A stretch of 64,000 nucleotides of DNA from Phytobacter palmae (GTDB lineage Bacteria; Pseudomonadota; Gammaproteobacteria; Enterobacterales; Enterobacteriaceae). Both the position numbers and the translations under genes were made by a program. The stretch is from the NCBI GenBank assembly GCA_900112785.1, contig FONB01000006.1, positions 62,001-126,000 on the forward strand, written 5' to 3'. Position 1 is the first letter of the stretch. Each line of letters starts with the position of its first letter. Below, one piece after another: positions 1 through 9,873 of this stretch. The notes beneath the pieces were generated by a model. That model searched no databases, was not told the origin of the DNA, and saw only the letters and a list, made by a program, of their open reading frames with translations.

Positions 1-649
1 AGACTGCCGGGAACAAAATACGGCGCATGACTGTCCATTCGGACAATTGCAGAACGCGGGCCACGTTGAGGTAATCTTGCGGAATGCGACGCACCCCTTC
101 GGCGGTATTAATCACCATCGGCCAGATAGAACAGATGAAAATGGTCCAGCTTGATGCCGGTTCTGCTTTCTGAAAAAGCAGCAGACCAATCGGCAGCCAT
201 GCCAGCGGGCTGACCGGGCGCAGCAGCGCAATCAGCGGGTTGAACATCCGCGCCAGAAAGATAAAACGGCCAATCATAAAGCCCAGCGGGATCCCGACCA
301 CTGCCGCCAGACCAAAACCGATAGCGACACGCTGCAATGAAGCCAGCACATTCCAGCCGATCCCCATGTCATTCGGCCCATCCTGGTAGAACGGGTCGGC
401 AAACAACGTCAGTGCCGAATCCAGCGTGCTGAGCGGTGTGGGAAAACCTTTGCTGTTGATTGCCGCCAGTTCCCAGGCGATAAGCAGCAGCCCAAGCCCC
501 AGCAGCGCGGGAACAACACGTTCGGCTACCGCGCGTGTTTTGCGCGACAGGGCTGGCTTGCGGGTGCGAACTTTCACCGGTGGCAAGGTAATCACTTCGC
601 CCGGAATGGACGGTGGCGTAATGCGCTGTGTGTTCTGTTGATGTGTCAT
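1..649 (-). CDS. nasE: Nitrate ABC transporter permease, NasE/NrtB type (3' part outside window)
   Basis: Inner-membrane permease of a nitrate/nitrite importer; it would work with the NasF binding protein and an ATPase expected beyond the window. Only the N-terminal 216 codons are present. The start ATG (647-649 on the minus strand) lies one base after the nasF stop, so the two are translationally close. Residues 1-40 are a basic, proline-rich cytoplasmic leader. A hydrophobic helix follows (about 44-60, rich in Leu/Gly/Ala), then a periplasmic stretch with the family-typical DPFY and GPNDMGIGW motifs. Family assignment rests on these motifs and on its position behind nasF; the exact gene symbol follows Klebsiella usage. 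Confidence 0.75.
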   Translation of the reverse strand, partial: MTHQQNTQRITPPSIPGEVITLPPVKVRTRKPALSRKTRAVAERVVPALLGLGLLLIAWELAAINSKGFPTPLSTLDSALTLFADPFYQDGPNDMGIGWNVLASLQRVAIGFGLAAVVGIPLGFMIGRFIFLARMFNPLIALLRPVSPLAWLPIGLLLFQKAEPASSWTIFICSIWPMVINTAEGVRRIPQDYLNVARVLQLSEWTVMRRILFPAV

Positions 650-650
650 A

Positions 651-1910
651 TCAGGCCCCTGTTCGTTGAATGTCGAAACGTCTGGCGTAGTGCTCCGGGT
701 CGGTACCGTCCCAGCGAGAGCCATCCATCAGCGTGCTGGTTCGCATAGTCTGCGCAGGCGGCGTGATCCCCCCGATAGCCGTGGCGGCATCTTTCCAGAT
801 ATCGATACGGTTGATGCGGCTGGCGATGGCGGCATAATCCGGTACGCTTTTCAGCAGTCCCCAGCGGCGGAACTGGGTTAAAAACCACATGCCGTCGGAG
901 TGCCACGGATAATTCACCTGCCCGTCGCTAAAGAAGCGGATAGCGTGCGCGTCCTGCCAGCGCTTGCCCGCACCGTTGTCGTATTCACCGAGCATGCGCC
1001 CGGTCAGATACTGCTCTTTGGTGTTGAGCCACGCCCGACGCGAGAGAATGCGTGCAGTTTCACGGCGATTATCATCAGAAGCATCAATCCAGCGGGCTGC
1101 CTCCATCACCGCGCAGACCAGCGCGCGGGCGGTGTGCGGATTTTGTTCGACCCAGGCGCTGCGTGTGCCGAGAATTTTTTCCGGATGATCCGGCCACACG
1201 GACTGGCTGGTCGCGGCGGTAAATCCGATGCGGTCATTAATGGCACGGGCGTTCCATGGCTCCCCTACGCAAAAACCGACCATGTTACCGATCCGCATGT
1301 TCATCACCATTTGCGGAGGCGGTACCACCACCGTGCGGATATCGGTAAAGGGGTTAATCCCCGCGCTCGCCAGCCAGTAATAGAGCCACATGGCGTGGGT
1401 GCCGGTCGGAAAGGTATGAGCAAAGGTGTATGTCCCGGGTGCGCTCTGCCCAATCATTTTTTTCAGGCTTTCACCATCGGTGACGCCTTTATCCAGCAGG
1501 TCAGTGGAAAGGGTGATCCCCTGGCCGTTCTGGTTGAGGGTCATCAGGTTGGCCATCGACTGGGTTTTTCCTGCGATCCCCAGTTCCAGGCCGTACAACA
1601 AGCCATAGAGCACATGTGCGGCATCCAGTTCACCGGAGACAAGTTTGTCGCGCACCGCCGCCCAACTGGCCTCTTTGGTGGGCACCAGGGTGATGCCATA
1701 TTTTTTATCGAACCCTTTCAGAGCGGCAATGACCAGCGGCGCACAATCCGTCAGTGGAATAAACCCGACACGAACGGTGGTCAGTTCCGGTTTATCGGAA
1801 CCCGCCGCCCACGCTGCCTGCATCAGACCGGGCATTAGCATCGCACCGCCCAGTGCTGCACCTGCCTGTAGAAAACGCCTGCGCGTTAATGAAACCGATG
1901 AATCGCCCAT
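651..1910 (-). CDS. nasF: Nitrate-binding protein of nitrate ABC transporter (Tat-exported)
   Basis: Periplasmic substrate-binding protein of the assimilatory nitrate transporter. The chosen start gives 419 aa beginning MGDSSVSLTRRRFLQ, a clear twin-arginine signal (RRRFLQ followed by an Ala/Gly-rich helix ending AAWAA). A longer reading to 2021 would run through the leader terminator and is rejected. The ribosome site GGGAGTGGGT precedes the ATG. The mature part has NrtA/SsuA-family features (VGFIPLTDCAPLVIA near the N-terminus, CVGEPWNARA in the second lobe). It is first in the nas operon; expression is expected to need ammonium limitation and nitrate, through the upstream sigma-54 promoter and NasR leader. 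Confidence 0.85.
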   Translation of the reverse strand: MGDSSVSLTRRRFLQAGAALGGAMLMPGLMQAAWAAGSDKPELTTVRVGFIPLTDCAPLVIAALKGFDKKYGITLVPTKEASWAAVRDKLVSGELDAAHVLYGLLYGLELGIAGKTQSMANLMTLNQNGQGITLSTDLLDKGVTDGESLKKMIGQSAPGTYTFAHTFPTGTHAMWLYYWLASAGINPFTDIRTVVVPPPQMVMNMRIGNMVGFCVGEPWNARAINDRIGFTAATSQSVWPDHPEKILGTRSAWVEQNPHTARALVCAVMEAARWIDASDDNRRETARILSRRAWLNTKEQYLTGRMLGEYDNGAGKRWQDAHAIRFFSDGQVNYPWHSDGMWFLTQFRRWGLLKSVPDYAAIASRINRIDIWKDAATAIGGITPPAQTMRTSTLMDGSRWDGTDPEHYARRFDIQRTGA

Positions 1911-1925
1911 ACCCACTCCCGAAGC

Positions 1926-1967
1926 AAAAAAAAAGCGCCCGTTGATGCTTTCGCACCAATGGACGCC
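1926..1967 (-). terminator. nasF leader attenuator (intrinsic terminator)
   Basis: On the minus strand a long GC stem (GCGTCC paired with GGGCGC, extended by TTGGTGC/GCATCAA) with a GAAA tetraloop is followed by about nine U. It lies just upstream of the nasF ribosome site. In Klebsiella the equivalent hairpin stops transcription unless NasR is bound to the leader. Confidence 0.85.
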
Positions 1968-1985
1968 TTTATCCGTATGGTCAGT

Positions 1986-2001
1986 GAACCGCCGTTGGTT
2001 C
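1986..2001 (-). promoter_or_regulatory. ANTAR-target hexaloop hairpin in nasF leader
   Basis: A five-pair stem GAACC/GGTTC encloses the six-base loop AACGGC. An A at loop position 1 and a G at position 4 is the signature reported for RNA hairpins bound by ANTAR proteins such as NasR. It lies directly upstream of the attenuator, as expected for an antitermination switch. A second hexaloop hairpin was not convincingly identified. Confidence 0.7.
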
Positions 2002-2036
2002 CCTGCCACTGTTGTAGTCACTTACACCCGATAACA

Positions 2037-2053
2037 ATGCAACCGCTATGCCA
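2037..2053 (-). promoter_or_regulatory. Sigma-54 promoter of the nas operon
   Basis: The minus strand reads TGGCAT-N5-TTGCAT with the exact GG-N10-GC spacing of -24/-12 elements. It lies upstream of the leader hairpins. Klebsiella nasF is known to be transcribed by the sigma-54 enzyme under nitrogen limitation. Confidence 0.85.
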
Positions 2054-2104
2054 GGTCTAAAACCGCTGTTTTTAGCGCTTTTAAAACGTTTTCAGGTTTT
2101 TTTC

Positions 2105-2119
2105 GCACTGCTCATGTGC
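2105..2119 (-). promoter_or_regulatory. NtrC-type enhancer site for nas operon
   Basis: A perfect GCAC-N7-GTGC dyad lies about 50 bp upstream of the -24 element. This is the core of the NtrC consensus. A degenerate second copy (GCAC-N7-GGGC) is at 2127-2141 beside the nasR stop codon. Confidence 0.8.
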
Positions 2120-2143
2120 AGGAAATGCCCGCTGAATGTGCAA

Positions 2144-3337
2144 CTACTCCTTAGGTGTTAGAGGCCATAATGCCCGCACAGTAAGCAGCGCGCGGGCGAT
2201 TTCGACCATGCGCTGATTCTTGTCCATTGCCATTTTACGCAGACATTGCCAGGCCTGTTCTTCGCTCATGTTCTGGTGGTTCATCAGGATGTTTTTCGCT
2301 TTATCTATCAGCGTCCGTTCCTCAAGAGAGTCCTGTAGCGACGCCAGTTGCGCACTGAGCTGTTCCAGTTCACGGGCCTGCTGGCGCACCAGGGGCAGGA
2401 GTTGTCTGTCGAGCCGCCCGGAAAGATGGTCGCCCGGTGTTTCATCAAGCCAGGTATTGACGTTAACATCGTCATCCTCTTCCAGCATGGACGCCGTGGT
2501 ATGCATCAGTTCATTGATCAACACCTCTTCCAGCGCACGCAGATGTTCCAGTCTCTGGGTTTGCAGCGCGAACCAGCGTAGCGCCCCTTCTCCGCCATCT
2601 GCAGGGGGCACGCGGGTGCAGGCCTGGCGGCGAAGCTGCTCAATCTCCAGCCCGGCGGTGCATTCGCGGGCAAAGATCGCGCCGACATCAGGCGCGGCGA
2701 GAGACAAAAAAGCCTCAAAGCAGGGCTGCTGACCATCAATTCGGTCCACCAGTGACTGGCGAAGTGCATCGCTAAACGCCGACTGGGTAAAGCCAATCGC
2801 CCCCAGCGCACGCTCTTGTCCTACCAGCTCTTTTCCCTGCATAAAGCTATAAAGCGCCACCAGATGTTTAACGATTCGGGGATCGTCCACGCTGTCGTTA
2901 AGCTGCGGAATAATGCTTAACAGGTGGCTAATAGTGCGGCTGAATTGCGCCATCGCCTGCTCCGCCGTTATACGCCGGGTTTTTATCTGTTCGCGTAACT
3001 GCGGAAGTTGTTCCAGACATCCAACAGCAGCGGCAATACGGTGGCATAATGCGCTACTGGCAAGTGGCCTGAGCGTGGCAAGCAACGGTAAAAACGGCGT
3101 GATGTTCTCATCGGCAAGGGCGCTGCTGGCGCGACATTCCAGCGCGTAAAGCTGCCCTTTTGAACACAGCCAGATATTCGATGCACCGCGTTCGCACTGC
3201 AGCGTATGGGTCAGATGGCTGATTTTCCCCGCCAGCACGCCAAGCTGGGTGAGCTGGTAAAGCTGTTGTTTCTGGACCTGACGCGCGTAGCGAAACCAGT
3301 CGGTGGCGTCGGGTGTCGCATCAGTATAATTAATCAT
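2144..3337 (-). CDS. nasR: Nitrate/nitrite-responsive antiterminator NasR
   Basis: RNA-binding antiterminator that lets transcription pass the nasF leader terminator when nitrate or nitrite is bound. The chosen start (MINYTDATPD) gives 397 aa, close to Klebsiella NasR; it follows GGAG with seven-base spacing, whereas the frame extends upstream without similarity. An all-helical NIT sensor domain fills roughly residues 40-290. The C-terminal ~60 residues form an ANTAR domain (ERTLIDKAKNILM and MSEEQAW are typical). It is transcribed in the same direction as nasF and separated from it by the regulatory leader region. Confidence 0.9.
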   Translation of the reverse strand: MINYTDATPDATDWFRYARQVQKQQLYQLTQLGVLAGKISHLTHTLQCERGASNIWLCSKGQLYALECRASSALADENITPFLPLLATLRPLASSALCHRIAAAVGCLEQLPQLREQIKTRRITAEQAMAQFSRTISHLLSIIPQLNDSVDDPRIVKHLVALYSFMQGKELVGQERALGAIGFTQSAFSDALRQSLVDRIDGQQPCFEAFLSLAAPDVGAIFARECTAGLEIEQLRRQACTRVPPADGGEGALRWFALQTQRLEHLRALEEVLINELMHTTASMLEEDDDVNVNTWLDETPGDHLSGRLDRQLLPLVRQQARELEQLSAQLASLQDSLEERTLIDKAKNILMNHQNMSEEQAWQCLRKMAMDKNQRMVEIARALLTVRALWPLTPKE

Positions 3338-3404
3338 GCTTACTCTCCGTGGCTCTCTGCTGGGGAGAAATAAGCAATAACCATGCCTTATCGAAGGAGT
3401 GAAG

Positions 3405-3758
3405 ATGCAAAAGATTGTGATTGTCGCCAACGGCGCGGCGTACGGCAGTGAATCCTTATTTAACAGTTTGCGTCTGGCAATCGCCCTGCGCGAGCAGGAA
3501 GCCGACCTCGATTTACGCCTCTTTTTAATGTCTGACGCGGTAACAGCCGGGCTGCACGGGCAAAAACCCGCCGAGGGGTACAACATTCAGCAAATGCTGG
3601 AGATCCTTACCGCGCAAAACGTACCGGTGAAACTGTGTAAGACCTGTACTGACGGCAGGGGTATTACTTCACTGCCTTTAGTGGATGGCGTGGCGATTGG
3701 CACCCTGGTCGAACTGGCACAGTGGACGCTGGCAGCCGATAAGGTGCTGACCTTCTAA
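3405..3758 (+). CDS. ychN: DsrE-family protein YchN
   Basis: A 117-aa protein nearly identical to E. coli YchN, a small hexameric DsrE/F-like protein of unsettled role thought to be linked to sulfur transfer. The ATG at 3405 follows AAGGAG; a GTG two codons earlier overlaps the ribosome site and is unlikely. Two cysteines in CKTC near residue 81 match the conserved pair of the family. It is divergent from nasR with only 67 bp between, so both promoters must lie in that gap. Confidence 0.92.
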   Translation: MQKIVIVANGAAYGSESLFNSLRLAIALREQEADLDLRLFLMSDAVTAGLHGQKPAEGYNIQQMLEILTAQNVPVKLCKTCTDGRGITSLPLVDGVAIGTLVELAQWTLAADKVLTF

Positions 3759-3805
3759 TGCCCGCCTTTCTTTAATACTTTTTTCTTATGGATGTCGCTC
3801 TGGCA

Positions 3806-3833
3806 TCAAGTTTGCCTGCTGTGCTGCCGATAG
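3806..3833 (+). promoter_or_regulatory. Sigma-28 (FliA) promoter for the chemoreceptor gene
   Basis: TCAAGTTT, 12 bases, then GCCGATAG closely matches the flagellar-class consensus TAAAGTTT-N11-GCCGATAA. It lies 33 bp upstream of the chemoreceptor ATG, so the receptor is probably co-expressed with late flagellar genes. Confidence 0.75.
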
Positions 3834-3866
3834 GCATTAGAGACAACACAGCAGGTACTTATAAAT

Positions 3867-5651
3867 ATGTTCAGGTCAATTCGTGCTCGTATCATTGCAG
3901 CAACGGCGGGCTGTCTCGCTATTGCTCTTCTTCTCAACACTGTTATTAACTACCAGGTAACCAGCCAGCATAATCAGTACGCTCAGCAAGACATCCTCAC
4001 CAGCACCAGCGGTAGCCACAGCCTCGCCATCAGTGACTGGGTTAGCAGTAAAACAACCGCCATCGCCTCCCTGCAGAAAGTGGCATTAACTGACGATCCC
4101 GTTCCGGTATTCACCCAGATTGCGCAGGCTACTGGCTTTATCAACGTCTATGTAGGTTACGCCAGTAAAACGGCCAAATTCTCCAACCCGGACGGTGTGC
4201 CTGCGGATTATGACCCGACCATTCGCCCCTGGTATCAGCAGGCCGCTAAAGCTGATGCCCCGATCGTCACCGCGCCTTATGTCGATGCAGGCAGCGGGAA
4301 ACTGGTGGTCACCTTCGCGGTGCCAGTTAAAGAAAACGGTACGCTTAAAGCGGTGGTCGCAGGTGATGTCTCAATGGACAGCGTGGTGGCCAACGTACAG
4401 GGTATTAAACCCACCCCCAACAGCAGCGGGTTGTTACTTAACAGCGATGGCAGCGTGATTGCCGCCAACGATGGCAAACTGACGCTCAAACCGTTTGGCG
4501 AGGCCATCAGGGATGTGCAATTTGCCGATCTGCAAGCCGGTAAACCGGTAACTGGCCTCTTCGCCGGCGCAGAAAAAGCGTTTCTTGCCACCAAAGTCAA
4601 CGGTACCAACTGGCTGTTGGTTGTCGCACTGGACAGTGCGGACTCTACCGCGGGCCTGCGCGCGCAATTAAAAGCTTCTGCCGTTTCGCTGATTGTTCTG
4701 GTCGTGCTGGCCGGCGCCCTTATGCACTGGATCGTCGCGACTATGCTCAAGCGTCTGATCACCATTCGTGACGCGATGAACGCCATCAGCAGCGGCACGG
4801 ATGACCTGTCACAGCGCTTACCGGAACAGGGTAATGATGAAGTGGCGCAAATCGCCCATGCGTTTAACGCCTTTAGCGACAAACTGTCCGTGGTGATGGT
4901 TAAACTGCGCGATTCCAGCAATTCCGTTCAGCAGGCAGCACAAGAAATCGCGGCAGGTAACCAGGATCTGTCAGAACGGACAGAACAGGCGGCTTCCAGC
5001 CTGCGCGAGACTGCCAGTGCGGTTGAGCAGATCACCGCTTCAGTTGCCTTGTCGACCGATTCCGCTGCCCAGGCCAACGACCAGGCGCATACCGCCTCTG
5101 AGGCTGCATCACGCGGGGGTAAAGTGGTATCGCAGGCAATTTCAACCATGCAATCTATCGAAGTGGCTTCGGCCAAAATCGGTGATATTACCAGCGTGAT
5201 CGACGGTATCGCTTTCCAGACCAATATCCTGGCGCTGAACGCCTCGGTCGAAGCAGCCCGTGCGGGCGAACAGGGGCGTGGTTTCGCGGTTGTTGCCGGC
5301 GAGGTGCGTAACCTGGCCAGCCGCAGCGCACAGGCGGCGAAGGAGATTAAGTCGTTGATTGATTCGACAACAGACAGCGTCGCAACGGGTTCCCGCTACG
5401 TGCGTCTGGCCGGGGAAAGCATGGGGGAAATAGTCTCCAGCATCGACAGCGTCTCGGTCATCATGCGTGAAATCACCGTCGCCACTAACGAGCAGATGAA
5501 AGGCATCCAGGAAATCAATCATGCAGTCATCGATCTTGACCGTATGGTGCAGCAAAACGCCGAACTGGTGATCCAGTCAGCTGCCGCCGCAGGTGCGTTG
5601 CAGGAGCAAGCGGGCGAGCTTGCTGAAACTGCCGGTCATTTCCGCATTTAA
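3867..5651 (+). CDS. Methyl-accepting chemotaxis protein with periplasmic Cache domain
   Basis: Inner-membrane chemoreceptor, 594 aa. TM1 spans about residues 8-30, a periplasmic dCache-type ligand domain about 35-270 ([11 protein letters not shown] is a Cache signature), and TM2 about 274-296. HAMP follows to about 350, then a long methylation/signalling coiled coil with the near-invariant tip around [20 protein letters not shown]. The C-terminus ends HFRI and lacks the NWETF-type pentapeptide that tethers CheR/CheB in Tar and Tsr, so it probably depends on other receptors for efficient adaptation. Ligand unknown; Cache receptors often sense amino or organic acids. Confidence 0.9.
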   Translation: MFRSIRARIIAATAGCLAIALLLNTVINYQVTSQHNQYAQQDILTSTSGSHSLAISDWVSSKTTAIASLQKVALTDDPVPVFTQIAQATGFINVYVGYASKTAKFSNPDGVPADYDPTIRPWYQQAAKADAPIVTAPYVDAGSGKLVVTFAVPVKENGTLKAVVAGDVSMDSVVANVQGIKPTPNSSGLLLNSDGSVIAANDGKLTLKPFGEAIRDVQFADLQAGKPVTGLFAGAEKAFLATKVNGTNWLLVVALDSADSTAGLRAQLKASAVSLIVLVVLAGALMHWIVATMLKRLITIRDAMNAISSGTDDLSQRLPEQGNDEVAQIAHAFNAFSDKLSVVMVKLRDSSNSVQQAAQEIAAGNQDLSERTEQAASSLRETASAVEQITASVALSTDSAAQANDQAHTASEAASRGGKVVSQAISTMQSIEVASAKIGDITSVIDGIAFQTNILALNASVEAARAGEQGRGFAVVAGEVRNLASRSAQAAKEIKSLIDSTTDSVATGSRYVRLAGESMGEIVSSIDSVSVIMREITVATNEQMKGIQEINHAVIDLDRMVQQNAELVIQSAAAAGALQEQAGELAETAGHFRI

Positions 5652-5656
5652 TCTTA

Positions 5657-5693
5657 TGTCGGCGCGTTTTTGCCTGAATTTAACGCGCCGACA
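5657..5693 (+). terminator. Strong hairpin after chemoreceptor gene
   Basis: A 12-bp perfect inverted repeat (TGTCGGCGCGTT / AACGCGCCGACA) with a 13-base loop lies five bases after the stop codon. It has no clear U tract, so it may act as an mRNA 3' stabiliser or a weak terminator. Confidence 0.55.
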
Positions 5694-5866
5694 CAATCCC
5701 CAGCCGAATTTTGTCATTATTGTTTAATCGTTACGCCATTTTTTGATCAAAGTCAGCATCTGAATCCCTCCCCTTTGGTGTTATGCAACGAGTGAATTGT
5801 GAACAAAGTCACGCACGGGATCATCCCGCAGGGAGTGCGTTGTCGATACATACGGGGTTTAAAACA

Positions 5867-6109
5867 ATGGCGTTGGTAAAAACAAGTTTGAAGTTATTTG
5901 GTGGGGATACAGTGGTAGTACGTTGTTCTGAGAGCTGCCATATTCATCTGATGAGCGAAAAGAGTCAGGCCGCCAGTCAGACGGATGTGTTAAGCGTTCA
6001 GGATCGTGCCAGTGCGTATCTGGCGGTGCCTTACAGCGGCATCTGGAATGTGCTGATCGATAGTCACAGCCAGTCGCTGGAACATTCCATCAGTTACGTT
6101 CCAGCATAA
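5867..6109 (+). CDS. Small conserved protein (possible DUF1883 type)
   Basis: An 80-aa reading frame starting MALVKTSLKLFGG. The upstream 28 codons of the open frame look unrelated and lack a ribosome site, so the internal ATG is preferred; its own ribosome site is weak (GGGG, ten bases away). The sequence alternates beta-type strands with many Ser/Val/His residues, has no signal peptide and no catalytic motif I recognise. It recalls the small DUF1883 family, but that is from memory and unsure. It stands alone between the chemoreceptor gene and chaC. Confidence 0.55.
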   Translation: MALVKTSLKLFGGDTVVVRCSESCHIHLMSEKSQAASQTDVLSVQDRASAYLAVPYSGIWNVLIDSHSQSLEHSISYVPA

Positions 6110-6122
6110 GTTAGCATCATAA

Positions 6123-6818
6123 TCAGGCGAAACCAGGTTGCATCTCCGGACCTGGTTTTTCTCCCTCCAGCAGCAGACGCACTCTTCCCACCAGCTCGTT
6201 CAGGCAATCATCCTGCATACCCAGTTTAATGAGCTCCTGTTCAAGCGAGAACAGATATTGCGCGTTAGTACCCAGCGGGCCGCTCGCAGAGGCAATAAGG
6301 GGGGCAATTGTCTGCGCACGCGTATCGGATTCATATAGCGGATGGCGAGGGTCCATAATAAACACCAGCGCATTCACCGTACGCCCGTCATCAAGCTCAA
6401 GCTTACGCCAGCTCGGCAGGTAGCAGCCGGTGATCATCTCACGCTTCCACAACAGAGAAAGCTCGTCGTGTAGTGTCGATTCTGCCAGGCGATAGGCCAC
6501 ACCAGTGGTGCGTCCGCCCTCTTTTAGTGCAAGCATACGTCCGGGCTGACAGGCGCTGCCGCGTCCCGCCGTCAGACGTAAACAAAATGCGCGATGCCAG
6601 CCGGGAAGTGTCCCCGTACAGGATTCGTCATATTCCAGAGCCGGGTTCCACATCAATGAACCGTAACCAAAAATCCATACCGGGCCGTCATCCGGGCGGC
6701 AAGCCAGCGTCGCAGCAAGCGATGCTGCTCGTTGTTCCGCCGACCATAACAGCGATTCCTCAATGTCTCCAAACGCCGTTTTACAATCTGCCTTCATCAA
6801 GAAATCACGCGTCAACAT
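6123..6818 (-). CDS. chaC: Glutathione-specific gamma-glutamylcyclotransferase ChaC
   Basis: Cytosolic enzyme that cleaves glutathione to 5-oxoproline and Cys-Gly. It is 231 aa, the same length as E. coli ChaC, with the substrate-binding YGSLMWNP motif near residue 52. The catalytic glutamate expected in the second half of the fold is consistent with the conserved FSLEQELIKLG tail region. It lies downstream of chaB in the same direction. Older literature linked cha genes to Ca2+/H+ antiport regulation; the enzymatic role is better supported. Confidence 0.93.
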   Translation of the reverse strand: MLTRDFLMKADCKTAFGDIEESLLWSAEQRAASLAATLACRPDDGPVWIFGYGSLMWNPALEYDESCTGTLPGWHRAFCLRLTAGRGSACQPGRMLALKEGGRTTGVAYRLAESTLHDELSLLWKREMITGCYLPSWRKLELDDGRTVNALVFIMDPRHPLYESDTRAQTIAPLIASASGPLGTNAQYLFSLEQELIKLGMQDDCLNELVGRVRLLLEGEKPGPEMQPGFA

Positions 6819-6996
6819 CTCTTTCTACCTCCGCCACTGCCCGCTTCCTTGCGACGACTTTACTGCTGCTTCCCTTGCACTTTTCAATGACGATATGCAA
6901 TTCACAGGCCGTTTTCAAGTGAACTCTATAGGGCGTACGGAGGATGGCGAGAAATTATGTTGGCATTAAAAGAACGCGGCTCGCTATTTCATAGGG

Positions 6997-7227
6997 TTAT
7001 CTTTTTTTATGCCATTTATCATCTTCGCCTTTTTCATAATCATTTTTTACCGCCGCCCAGGCCACGCGGTGCGCGGTCTCTTCCCGACTGGCATCACCGC
7101 GGCGATCGTCTTTATCTTTATATTGCTCCCAGGCGCTATTAAAGGCTTCTTTATAGATTTCCTGAGCGTGTGCTGGCAGGACATGTTGTACGCTGTCGGG
7201 TAAGTCTGATTTCGTTTTATAGGGCAT
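6997..7227 (-). CDS. chaB: ChaB family protein
   Basis: A 76-aa acidic/basic helical protein nearly identical to E. coli ChaB (MPYKTKSDLP start, HKK end). Its role is not firmly known; it was proposed to regulate the ChaA cation antiporter encoded divergently. The start follows AAGGAGG on the minus strand, a strong ribosome site. Confidence 0.93.
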   Translation of the reverse strand: MPYKTKSDLPDSVQHVLPAHAQEIYKEAFNSAWEQYKDKDDRRGDASREETAHRVAWAAVKNDYEKGEDDKWHKKR

Positions 7228-7496
7228 CGTTTATACCTCCTTAAGTAAAAACTTAAGTCTGGTTTATTCTTCCCGTCTTATCCAACTCAATAATATTTTC
7301 AACGCCGAACAAAAATCATCTTTTTGTAAATTAAGTATTTTTATGAGAAAACCGCAATAAATACCCGTCTGACATAAGAAGATTCGCATGACGTAAAAAA
7401 GCGTAAAAAAGGGATAATGAAAGACGAATGTTTGTTATTTTATGCGCCCTGAATTTCTTTCTATAATTACAAATACCTGCTGGTTGGAGATCAACA

Positions 7497-8597
7497 ATGA
7501 CAACAACGCACGAGGCGGTTAAAACCCGCCACAAGGAGACTTCGCTCATTTTCCCGGTTCTGGCACTGGCAGCCCTGCTTTATTGGGGAAACAGTCAGTC
7601 GCTGCCAGTGATAATCGGAATGAATGCTCTGGCCCTGGTAGGGATTCTTGCCAGCGCATTTAGCGTCGTTCGCCACGCCGATGTTCTGGCTCACCGTCTC
7701 GGTGAACCCTACGGCTCATTAATTTTAAGCCTTTCTGTCGTTATTCTTGAAGTGAGTCTGATTTCTGCGTTAATGGCAACAGGCGATGCTGCGCCAACGC
7801 TGATGCGCGATACTCTTTATTCCATCATTATGATCGTTAGCGGTGGTTTGGTCGGCTTCTCGTTATTGCTCGGTGGGCGGAAATTTGCCACGCAATATGT
7901 GAACCTGTTCGGCATCAAGCAATATATGATCGCCCTCTTTCCGCTGGCCGTAATTGTACTGGTCTTCCCGGTGGCTTTAGAAGGCGGCAATTTCACGACC
8001 GGACAATCATTACTGGTCGCCCTTATTTCTGCCGCTATGTATGGCGTCTTTCTGCTGATTCAAACGAAAACGCATCAGAGTCTGTTTGTTTATGAGCACG
8101 AAGACGACGGCGACGATGATGATCCGCACCACGGCAAACCGTCGGCGCACAGCAGTGGCTGGCACACCGTCTGGCTGCTGGTGCATTTGATTGCCGTTAT
8201 TGCTGTCACCAAGATGAATGCCAGTCCGCTGGAAAATCTGCTGACTGAAATGAATGCACCGGTTGCCTTCACCGGCTTCCTGGTTGCACTGTTGATTCTC
8301 TCCCCTGAGGGATTAGGCGCCCTGAAAGCAGTATTAAATAATCAGGTGCAGCGGGCGATGAATCTCTTCTTCGGCTCAGTTCTGGCGACCATTTCGTTGA
8401 CAGTACCGGTTGTAACGCTGATTGCCTGGATGACGGGAAATGATTTGATGTTTGGCCTGGGTAAGCCGGAACTGGTGGTGATGCTGGCATCATTGATGCT
8501 GTGCCATATTTCGTTTTCAACAGGTCGCACCAATGTACTTAACGGCGCCGCCCATCTGGCGCTGTTTGCGGCTTATCTGATGACAATCTTTGCCTGA
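7497..8597 (+). CDS. chaA: Sodium-potassium/proton (calcium/proton) antiporter ChaA
   Basis: Inner-membrane exchanger of the CaCA superfamily, 366 aa, exporting Na+, K+ or Ca2+ for H+ at alkaline pH. About eleven hydrophobic helices are visible. The first repeat carries SVVILEVSLI with the conserved acidic residue, the second LSPEGLGALKAVLNN with the matching glutamate. A hydrophilic Asp/His-rich loop (EHEDDGDDDDPHH, about residues 201-213) lies in the centre. It is divergent from chaBC with 270 bp between. Confidence 0.94.
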   Translation: MTTTHEAVKTRHKETSLIFPVLALAALLYWGNSQSLPVIIGMNALALVGILASAFSVVRHADVLAHRLGEPYGSLILSLSVVILEVSLISALMATGDAAPTLMRDTLYSIIMIVSGGLVGFSLLLGGRKFATQYVNLFGIKQYMIALFPLAVIVLVFPVALEGGNFTTGQSLLVALISAAMYGVFLLIQTKTHQSLFVYEHEDDGDDDDPHHGKPSAHSSGWHTVWLLVHLIAVIAVTKMNASPLENLLTEMNAPVAFTGFLVALLILSPEGLGALKAVLNNQVQRAMNLFFGSVLATISLTVPVVTLIAWMTGNDLMFGLGKPELVVMLASLMLCHISFSTGRTNVLNGAAHLALFAAYLMTIFA

Positions 8598-8937
8598 TGC
8601 TGATAAGGGCGTCAGCCAGCAACGGGGCGCTCTTGTTATCCTTCTGTGCTTGCCTGGCTTACCAGGTCAGTAACAGCAAGTGACTCATTGGTTTTGAGCG
8701 GTACTTGCGCATCACCATTCCAGGCGGTGGCCTCAATTGAGGTGCGCTCAACTCTGTTTTTCACTCACCAGTGCAGCACAGACAAATTTCCGTTCACTAT
8801 TTTCGCTGCCCTCAGTTTCATAAGCTCAACTGTTCACTGCCACATCATCAGGGAAGCAGGCTTTGAGGTAAAAAAGGTAATGAGTTTATAAGAAGAAGAG
8901 AAAACAGGGTATTGACGGGAAGGTGATCAGAAATTAA
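8598..8937. other. Intergenic region between chaA and kdsA, no gene seen
   Basis: About 340 bp without a convincing gene. E. coli carries ldr toxin/antitoxin repeats near here, but no Ldr-like peptide is encoded in any frame. An 81-codon open frame from 8646 lacks a ribosome site and recognisable features. Confidence 0.6.
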
Positions 8938-8970
8938 CAACACCGTTCACGCAGATGTGAACGGTGTTTT
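8938..8970. terminator. Bidirectional terminator between chaA and kdsA
   Basis: Inverted repeat ACACCGTTCAC / GTGAACGGTGT with a six-base loop. It is followed by TTTTC on the plus strand and TTGTTAATTT on the minus strand. It sits twelve bases after the kdsA stop codon and can end both convergent transcripts. Confidence 0.8.
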
Positions 8971-8981
8971 CTACGACATAA

Positions 8982-9845
<864 letters not shown>

Positions 9846-9873
9846 TTATCAAGATTCAGTCTATTAATTCAGT

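Noticed and set aside
900-1838. 312-codon plus-strand open frame opposite nasF
   Set aside because: It is the antisense shadow of a well-supported nasF; no ribosome site, no domain, composition follows the opposite codon pattern.
8646-8891. 81-codon frame between chaA and kdsA, and possible ldr-type toxin locus
   Set aside because: No ribosome site, no transmembrane Ldr-like peptide in any frame, no tandem repeat.
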